Shown here: positions 5,276-10,772 of the stretch, piece by piece | Layout of the letters: every line of letters begins with the position of its first letter | How positions within the stretch are numbered: the stretch's first letter is position 1 | Origin: Fimbriiglobus sp. | GTDB taxonomy: Bacteria; Planctomycetota; Planctomycetia; Gemmatales; Gemmataceae | NCBI GenBank assembly: GCA_025352585.1 | Contig: JANXTD010000013.1 | Span: 1 to 10,772 of the forward strand | Direction of reading: 5' to 3' | Length of the DNA: 10,772 nucleotides | Translations under genes and position numbers: made by a program | Notes under the pieces: generated by a model | Told to the model about the DNA's origin: nothing | Databases searched by the model: none | Seen by the model: the letters and a program-made list of their open reading frames with translations, nothing else

Positions 5276-6179
5276 CGCCGGGCAGCAGCAGCGAGAAGCG
5301 GTCACTCTCGTGGAAGGCGTCCTCGGCCGGGGCGTAGGTGCGGCGCACGCCCAGCAGGTGCCGGCCGGTCAGCGCGTACTCGTGGTACGACCACCGGCCG
5401 GTCTGCGTGCAACTGCCGGCGCAAATCATGGGGAACGGCACGCCGGCCGACGCCCCGCGGACGAACGGCCGGTGGATGTGGCCGTGCAGCCAGAGCGAGA
5501 CGCCGCACGCGGTCGCGGTTTCCGCGGCCGCCTCGTGGTCGCGCAAGACCCGCATCCGCTTCTCGAGCGTCCCCGTCTCGGTGCGCAGCGGGTAGTGCGT
5601 GACCAGCACGCGGAGGCCGCCGTCGAGCGTGTCGCAGAGGCGGCGGAGGCGGTCGAGTTGGGCCGGGCCGATTTCGCCGCTGGCGTCGAGGTGGAAGCGG
5701 TTGGGTGTGGCGCTGTTGACCGCGATCAGCCAGACGGGGCCGACCTTGCGGGCGAACGGGTAGGCGTGCCCGTCGAGCCGGACGCCGACTTGCCAGGGGG
5801 CGAAGGTGCGCTCAAACTGCCCGGCGACGGCGGCCTCGCTCGTGTAGTAGTCGTGGTTGCCGGGCACCGCGACGGCCGGCGGCATCGACGGATCCTCCAC
5901 GTTGAGTTGCGTGCCGGCGGCGGCGAACTCGGCGGCGAAGGCGAGTTTCGTCGCGTCCCCAGTGAAGACCAGCGCGTCGGGGGAACGCTCGCGCACGCTG
6001 CGCATCAGGGCGGCGACGGTCGCGGGGGCGTGCTGGAAGCGCCGGCCGCGGCCCAGCACCTTGACGTTGAACCAGCCGGTGAGCCGCTTCGTGGCGAAGT
6101 CCCGGCGACGCCACCCGAGCCGCTTGGCGGTCAGGTGGACATCGCTGAAATGCACGAGGCGGACAGTCGGTTCAGCCAT
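5268..6179 (-). CDS. Calcineurin-like metallophosphoesterase
   Basis: This 303-residue member of the calcineurin-like phosphoesterase superfamily (PF00149) is a dinuclear metal hydrolase of phosphomonoesters or phosphodiesters; the substrate cannot be told from sequence. All core metal motifs are in order: FSDVHL (Asp13, His15), FTGDATK (Asp75), PGNHDYY (Asn108, His109), VTHYPL (His195) and LHGHIHRPF (His234, His236). No signal peptide is seen, so it is probably cytoplasmic. The ATG at 6179 is preferred because the N-terminal DxH strand begins within 15 residues of it, whereas the upstream ATG at 6362 would overlap the preceding gene with a low-complexity Arg/Gly-rich extension. No clear Shine-Dalgarno sequence precedes it. 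It starts 35 nt after the export lipoprotein gene on the same strand, so they may be co-transcribed. Its 3' end overlaps the convergent MetRS gene. Confidence 0.88.
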   Translation of the reverse strand: MAEPTVRLVHFSDVHLTAKRLGWRRRDFATKRLTGWFNVKVLGRGRRFQHAPATVAALMRSVRERSPDALVFTGDATKLAFAAEFAAAGTQLNVEDPSMPPAVAVPGNHDYYTSEAAVAGQFERTFAPWQVGVRLDGHAYPFARKVGPVWLIAVNSATPNRFHLDASGEIGPAQLDRLRRLCDTLDGGLRVLVTHYPLRTETGTLEKRMRVLRDHEAAAETATACGVSLWLHGHIHRPFVRGASAGVPFPMICAGSCTQTGRWSYHEYALTGRHLLGVRRTYAPAEDAFHESDRFSLLLPGVT

Positions 6180-6214
6180 GCGGGGATTGTAGTGGCTGGC
6201 GCTTCGCGCGCCGC

Positions 6215-7096
6215 TCACTTGCCCGGCTCGGCCGTCGCCGGTGCCGGCGGCTCCGGGACCGTGATGATGCCCGGCGTCACGACGGCGGCGCAGGTGCCGC
6301 CCGCGCAAGAGACTTGCGTTCCGCGGCACGGGCCGCACTCCGGCTGGCCCCGGTTGCGACACTTCTTGATGAAGTCGTCCAGCGGCGACTCCGACGGCAC
6401 GTAAATGCGGTCGCCGGGCTGCAACTGGTAGTTCGTCGAGGTGTCGCCGAGTTGCACCACCTGGTTGTAGCAGACCGGCAGCACCGTGCGGCAGCCGTCC
6501 GGGCGACTCGGCCGCGACAGCGTCACTTTCTTCGAGTCGGCCTGCCGCGTCAGGCCGCCGGCGATCAGGATGCCGTCCAGCACCGTTTCCCGGCCGGACA
6601 GAGGGTAGGCGCGCGGGGCGTTGACCTCGCCCAGCACGTAGAAGACTTTGCTCTCGCGGCCGATCAGCCGGACGGTCACGGTCGCGCCGGCCTTGTCCTT
6701 GGCGGGCGTCTGCGACGCGATCAGTTGCCGGACTTCGGTCTCGATCTGCGGGACGGTCTTGAACGCCACCACCGGCCGGCCGTACTTGCCCAGGTCAATC
6801 GTGCCGTCCGGCAGGACCGGCTGGTTGCCCGGCAGCCTCACCGTCGAGTCGAGATCGACCGGCTCGACGCTCAGCGTGTCGCCGGCCTCGACGACGTAGG
6901 CGGCGAGCGGGGCCTTGTCCAGTTCGCGCGGCAACGCCGCCGGGGTGACGTTCTGTTGGCGGAACTGCTCCGCCGCGGGAATGAGCTTGTGGACCGGCGG
7001 CGCGAAGCCGAGCGTCGAGGCGATGGTGTTGCAGCCGCCCGACAGTGCCGCGAAGGCTGCGACCGCCACGGCGAAGGTTCTGTGAATCGTGAGCAT
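6215..7096 (-). CDS. Polysaccharide biosynthesis/export (Wza-like) lipoprotein
   Basis: This 293-residue protein belongs to the family of outer-membrane or periplasmic polysaccharide-export proteins. The N-terminus is a signal peptide (hydrophobic residues about 7-20) ending in an imperfect lipobox, LSGGC, with candidate lipidated Cys22. A poly-export domain starts at AAYVVEAGDTLSVEPV (65-80) and includes LPDGTIDLGKYGRPVV (95-110) and IETEVRQLI (118-126). An SLBB-like beta-grasp domain follows: VFYVLGEVNAPRAYPLSGRETVLDGILIAGGLT (151-183) to LQPGDRIYVP (225-234). The tail (246-269) is unusually cysteine-rich (Cys246, 254, 257, 264, 269) and ends in a Pro/Ala-rich segment. It lies 94 nt downstream of the AsmA-like gene and 35 nt upstream of the phosphoesterase, all on the same strand. 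No convincing Shine-Dalgarno sequence was seen. A role in exopolysaccharide export is family knowledge; the partner glycosyltransferases are not in the window. Confidence 0.87.
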   Translation of the reverse strand: MLTIHRTFAVAVAAFAALSGGCNTIASTLGFAPPVHKLIPAAEQFRQQNVTPAALPRELDKAPLAAYVVEAGDTLSVEPVDLDSTVRLPGNQPVLPDGTIDLGKYGRPVVAFKTVPQIETEVRQLIASQTPAKDKAGATVTVRLIGRESKVFYVLGEVNAPRAYPLSGRETVLDGILIAGGLTRQADSKKVTLSRPSRPDGCRTVLPVCYNQVVQLGDTSTNYQLQPGDRIYVPSESPLDDFIKKCRNRGQPECGPCRGTQVSCAGGTCAAVVTPGIITVPEPPAPATAEPGK

Positions 7097-7190
7097 GGCG
7101 AGCGACCCGAGACCAAGAATCGCGGGGTCAGCGCCCGCGGTTCCGAAGGTATCGGGTCGAACAGTTGCAGCAGTTGAGGGAATTGGGGGA
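7097..7190 (-). other. Intergenic gap between AsmA-like and export-lipoprotein genes
   Basis: These 94 nt hold no recognisable gene. I saw no convincing hairpin followed by a T-run and no clear promoter, so co-transcription across the gap is possible. Confidence 0.4.
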
Positions 7191-10100
7191 TCACGGCGTG
7201 TTGACGGGCACGGGGACGTATTGGCCGACGAAGAAGCGCACGGCGTTCTCGCTCAGCAGTCCCGCCGCGTTGACCGACACCGCCGGCCGCGAGGTCGATC
7301 CGCCGACGCTCAGCCGCACGACGCGGTTCGACAGGGCTTCGGTGACGCGCACGATCAGGCCGACGGGGATCGGGCCGATGGCGGGGATGTTGCGGGCGAT
7401 CAGGCGGAACACCGGCGACACCGGGCCGATCTGCGTCGTGTTGTAGATCACCGCCAGGTCGAGCCGGCCGTCAAGGCCGACTGTGCCGTCGGCGAAGAGC
7501 TTGGCCCCGCTGCCGGCGAGTGCGAGGCGCTCGACGCGCAACTGCCCGGACCCCAGCCGGGCGAGGATGTCGCCGGAGTCGAAGCGGGTCAGCGCTTGCA
7601 CGGGCGAGAGCAGCGGGCTGATGCTGCCGAGGATCGGCAGTTCGCTCACGGTCGTCTGGCCGAAGCGGGCGGTCAGGGTGCCGTTGAGGTCGTCGCGCGA
7701 TTTGACCTCCGCGCCGGAGAAGTCGAAGCGGCCGGTCGTCTTGCCGACGCCGTAGGACGACGCGCCGAAGCCGGCGGCGAGGGAACTCACGTTGACATCA
7801 ATGAACTCGACGCGGGCTTCGACGCGGGCCGTGCGGTTCGCCTGGACCTCCGCCCGCACCGTGACGCGACCGCCGGCGATTGTCCCGGCCCCGTCGCGCA
7901 CCAGCAAGTCGATGCCGACGCCGGGGGCGTAGGAGTAGCGGTAGGGCAGGCGCAACTCGCTGACCTCGACGCCGGAGACTTTGGCGCGGGTGGCGGTGAC
8001 GGTGCCGCCGCCGCGCAACTGCCGGCCCAGCGTCGAACGCAGGGTCGCCGACAGCCGGCCGGTCACGCCGGTCAGCCCCAGCGGCCCCGCCAACTCCGCG
8101 GCGTCGGCGTTCTCCAGGGTCAGTGTGGCGACACTGCGGCGGGCTTCGACGAAGTCGTAGCGGAGCCGGCCGCGCAGGCTGCCCCCGGCGAACTGGCCGT
8201 TGAGCGACGGGGCCTCGACGCCCTGCGGCGTCAGCCGAATCTCCGACGACACGTCCGACGAAGTGAAGTCGTCGTCGCCCCAGCCGAGGCCGCGCACTTC
8301 GACGCGGCCCGCGCCGGCCGGGCCGTCGGGGCTGAAGCCGTAGTTCAGGCTCAGCGTCACGACCCCCCGCAGCGGCTCCAGCGAGCGGACCCGCAGGGCG
8401 CGGCCGAGGCCGTCGAGGCGGACGCGGTCGAGCCGCAGCGTGCCTCCCGCCGGCTTGGCGTCGGCCCCCGGCGCGGGCGCGTCGGACAGCGGATAGGTGC
8501 CGTCCACAGCGACGTTGCCGCCAAGGGCGTCGGCCTTGAGGTCGTAGGTGATCGCCCCCGGCTGGTAGCCGACTTTGCCGGCCAGCTTGGTCGTCGGGAT
8601 GCCTTGCACCACGAGTTGCGGGGCGTTCAGGTCGAGGTCGCCAGTCAACTTGGTGGCGTCGAAGTTACGCAGCGGCGGGATTGTCCCGGCGAACTTGCCG
8701 CCGACTTTGCCTTGCACGCTCACCGGCGACTTCGGGATGGCCGCGGTCAACTTCCCGGCATCGACCGCCTTGAAGCCGACGGTGAACGCCCCAGGTTTAT
8801 CGCCGACGACGGGGACGGTCGCTTCGCCGGTGACCGTGCCGTCGTAGATGTCGATGTCGGCCTTGGTGAGCTTCGCCACGCCGTCCTTGAGCGCGAGGTC
8901 GATCTTGACGCGGTCGGCCTGCTGCCCGAACAGCGTCAGGCCCGACGAGGTCAGTGTGCCGCTGGCGACGATGGCGCTCAGGTCGCCGAGCTTGTCCCCC
9001 GGCAGCTTGAAGTCGAAGCGCCCCGAGGCGCGGCCGTCGGCCTTGTCGGCGTAGCCCGGCACCGCGGCGACCAGTTGCGCGAGCGGGATGTCGGTCAGCG
9101 TCAGGTCGGCGACGAGTTCGGTGCGCGGCTCGATGCCGAACTTCGCCGTGCCGTTGAAGCCGCCGGGCTTGCCGGTGGCGTCGGGCGGGAAGGCGGCCGA
9201 GAAGCGGGACAGGGTCAGCACGCCGTCGTCGAGTTTCACGTCGGCGGTCACGTCCTTCAGGGTCAGTCCTTCGATTTGCAGGCTGGGCGCGTGCGCCTTG
9301 CCGGTGGCGCGGTACAGCTTGAGCGTGCCGGGGCTGCTCGTCGGGATCTCGGCGGCGACCTCGAGCGAAATCTTGCCGGCGAGCTTCACCGACGACGGCA
9401 CCTTGGCCCGCGTCAGCAGGTCGGGCAAATCGACATCGGTGAGCTTCAAGTTGGCCCGGACGTACTGGACCGGCGCGGGGGCTTTCAGGGCAGGGGCGGG
9501 GGTCTGCAACACCAGCAGCGCGACGCGGGTGAGCAGGTCGAGGCGGGCGGCCGGCTTGATCGCGGCCGGCGGGTCGTCGAAGCGCAGGCGCTCGCCGTCG
9601 CCGCGGAGTTGCACTTCGACCTCGACGCCGCCGCCGAGGAGCTTGCCGACGATCACCGCGCGGCCCTGGCCCTGCGGCTTGACCTTGCCGGCGGCGTCGA
9701 TGACGAGCGTGATGTCGCCCTTGCCGTTCAGCTTGCCCTCATCGACGCGGGCCGCCAATCCCCACAGGGCGGGCGTCCGCTTCACGTCGAGGTCGGCGGC
9801 GCGGACGTTGAACGCCAGCGTCGCCGGCATCGCTCCAAAGTCCATGACCGAGTCGGTTGTTACCGTGCCGCCGGCCGTGCCGCCGCGCAGGTGCTTGATC
9901 GTGACCTTCGGGCCGTCTACGACGACGAGGCCGGCGCAGTCGGTCAGGTCCAACTCGGCCGGGGCGACCTTCAGGCGCGTGCCGACGGCGTCGAGATCGA
10001 CGTGCCACGACCACTCGCCGTTCTCCGCCAGGCCAACCCGCACGCCGACGGACGCTTGCCCCTCGACTTCGACTTTTTCCCAGGTGACTGCCGGGATTAT

Positions 10101-10754
10101 CGGGATCGCCCGGAGCTTCGCGGGGGTCAAGCCGATCCGCCCCACGGTGTCGGCCGTGACGGTGCCGCTGGAGCCGTTGGCCGCCCACTCGCCGCCCAGT
10201 TTCCACTCGCCGTAGGCCGCGTCGGCAACCGTGCCGGCGATCACGAGCTTGCCGTCGGCTTCGGTGACGGTCGCGTTGACGCCGGCGAGTTGGAAGTCGG
10301 GCCGGCCCTCTTGCGCGACGTGGACTTTGGCGTTGGTGACGCGAATCGTCGGCAGCTTGCCGCCGCCCTTGCCGGCCGCGGGTTGCGGGAGCGTGTCGAG
10401 GATTTTGCCGTCGCGGTCGAGGTGCAGCGTCACGCTCGCGGCGTCGAGGGTCAGCAGGTCCGGCGCGCGCCCGGCGGCCAGGCCCAGCACCGAGGCGTCG
10501 AGTTTGACGACCCCGGCGACCAGCGGCGTCGTCGGGTCGCGGCCGGGCACGGCGAAGCGCACCGAGGTCGAGCCGGCCCCGGTCGTGAGTTCCTCGACGG
10601 TCACGTCGGACCCGAGGCGGGCGCGGAACTGCGCCGCGGCCAGGTCGCGGGCCGAGCCGCTGCCGAGGTACGCTTGCAACCCAAGCCAGGCGACGCCGCC
10701 GAGAACCAGAAGTCCGACCAGGACGGCGGCCAAAATGCGGACAGGTTTTCTCAC
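7191..10754 (-). CDS. Large AsmA/TamB-like membrane-anchored protein
   Basis: This 1187-residue protein has an MRKPVR cationic start and one N-terminal membrane segment (about 7-31). The rest is a long periplasmic-type region of alternating beta-strand and Asp/Gly turns, built of AsmA-like repeats of the pattern LxGxxxLxxxxxxLxDLxLTDIDLxxL. Recurring blocks such as GTLKLYRATGKAHAPSLQIEGLTLKDV and KADGRASGRFDF illustrate this. The last 143 residues (from 1045, ISPLLSPVQALTRFDSGDI) resemble the AsmA C-terminal region. In Gram-negative bacteria the AsmA/TamB clan forms lipid-transfer bridges or outer-membrane assembly factors; extending that to this protein is inference. The start is GTG, with GGGGTGAG at 10765-10758 (minus) upstream. 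The frame stays open to the window edge but shows no other start codon there, so an upstream start cannot be fully excluded. It heads the minus-strand block before the export lipoprotein, consistent with an envelope role. Confidence 0.82.
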   Translation of the reverse strand: MRKPVRILAAVLVGLLVLGGVAWLGLQAYLGSGSARDLAAAQFRARLGSDVTVEELTTGAGSTSVRFAVPGRDPTTPLVAGVVKLDASVLGLAAGRAPDLLTLDAASVTLHLDRDGKILDTLPQPAAGKGGGKLPTIRVTNAKVHVAQEGRPDFQLAGVNATVTEADGKLVIAGTVADAAYGEWKLGGEWAANGSSGTVTADTVGRIGLTPAKLRAIPIIPAVTWEKVEVEGQASVGVRVGLAENGEWSWHVDLDAVGTRLKVAPAELDLTDCAGLVVVDGPKVTIKHLRGGTAGGTVTTDSVMDFGAMPATLAFNVRAADLDVKRTPALWGLAARVDEGKLNGKGDITLVIDAAGKVKPQGQGRAVIVGKLLGGGVEVEVQLRGDGERLRFDDPPAAIKPAARLDLLTRVALLVLQTPAPALKAPAPVQYVRANLKLTDVDLPDLLTRAKVPSSVKLAGKISLEVAAEIPTSSPGTLKLYRATGKAHAPSLQIEGLTLKDVTADVKLDDGVLTLSRFSAAFPPDATGKPGGFNGTAKFGIEPRTELVADLTLTDIPLAQLVAAVPGYADKADGRASGRFDFKLPGDKLGDLSAIVASGTLTSSGLTLFGQQADRVKIDLALKDGVAKLTKADIDIYDGTVTGEATVPVVGDKPGAFTVGFKAVDAGKLTAAIPKSPVSVQGKVGGKFAGTIPPLRNFDATKLTGDLDLNAPQLVVQGIPTTKLAGKVGYQPGAITYDLKADALGGNVAVDGTYPLSDAPAPGADAKPAGGTLRLDRVRLDGLGRALRVRSLEPLRGVVTLSLNYGFSPDGPAGAGRVEVRGLGWGDDDFTSSDVSSEIRLTPQGVEAPSLNGQFAGGSLRGRLRYDFVEARRSVATLTLENADAAELAGPLGLTGVTGRLSATLRSTLGRQLRGGGTVTATRAKVSGVEVSELRLPYRYSYAPGVGIDLLVRDGAGTIAGGRVTVRAEVQANRTARVEARVEFIDVNVSSLAAGFGASSYGVGKTTGRFDFSGAEVKSRDDLNGTLTARFGQTTVSELPILGSISPLLSPVQALTRFDSGDILARLGSGQLRVERLALAGSGAKLFADGTVGLDGRLDLAVIYNTTQIGPVSPVFRLIARNIPAIGPIPVGLIVRVTEALSNRVVRLSVGGSTSRPAVSVNAAGLLSENAVRFFVGQYVPVPVNTP

Positions 10755-10772
10755 GGTCTCACCCCACGGGAC

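Noticed and set aside
5310..6404. 364-codon plus-strand open frame opposite the phosphoesterase
   Set aside because: It is an antisense shadow caused by high GC, with Arg/Gly/Ala-rich translation, no recognisable motif, and a well-supported gene on the other strand.
6314..7177. 287-codon plus-strand open frame opposite the export lipoprotein
   Set aside because: It is an antisense shadow with an Arg/Ala-rich product and no domain. The minus-strand gene has clear export-protein signatures.
9088..10215. 375-codon plus-strand open frame inside the AsmA-like gene
   Set aside because: Its Ser/Arg/Pro-rich translation is typical of an antisense frame. The minus-strand frame is continuous for 1187 codons with AsmA-like repeats.

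Overview
The window is very GC-rich, densely coded bacterial DNA. It most likely comes from a planctomycete of the Gemmataceae type. This rests on family content rather than on any marker gene: a TIGR02996-type N-terminal domain fused to leucine-rich repeats, a tandem set of Uma2 (DUF820) proteins, and a large AsmA-like protein next to a polysaccharide-export lipoprotein. No rRNA, tRNA, CRISPR array, insertion sequence or integrase was seen.

Layout. Bases 1-5275 carry plus-strand genes: the 3' end of a beta-CASP/RMMBL metallo-beta-lactamase-fold protein (1-258), three consecutive Uma2-family PD-(D/E)XK nuclease-like genes (274-981, 1025-1993, 2045-2836), a TIGR02996/leucine-rich-repeat protein starting one base after the third Uma2 gene (2838-3599), and a divergent methionyl-tRNA synthetase (3677-5275). 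Bases 5268-10754 carry minus-strand genes. In transcription order these are a 1187-residue AsmA/TamB-like protein (10754-7191), a polysaccharide biosynthesis/export lipoprotein (7096-6215) and a calcineurin-like metallophosphoesterase (6179-5268). The two blocks converge, and their last genes overlap by 8 bp.

How the genes may work together. The Uma2 trio plus the LRR gene is compactly spaced (15, 43, 51 and 1 nt gaps) and looks like one transcription unit. The Uma2 copies share a nuclease-like core and a conserved C-terminal tail. They differ mainly in the length and unit sequence of a charged seven-residue repeat encoded by 21-nt tandem repeats. The AsmA-like protein and the export lipoprotein look like an envelope or exopolysaccharide module, and the phosphoesterase may travel with them. 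The most interesting parts are the Uma2 array with its expanding heptad helices and mosaic similarity, the missing motif-B histidine in the beta-CASP fragment, and the altered signature motifs of the MetRS.
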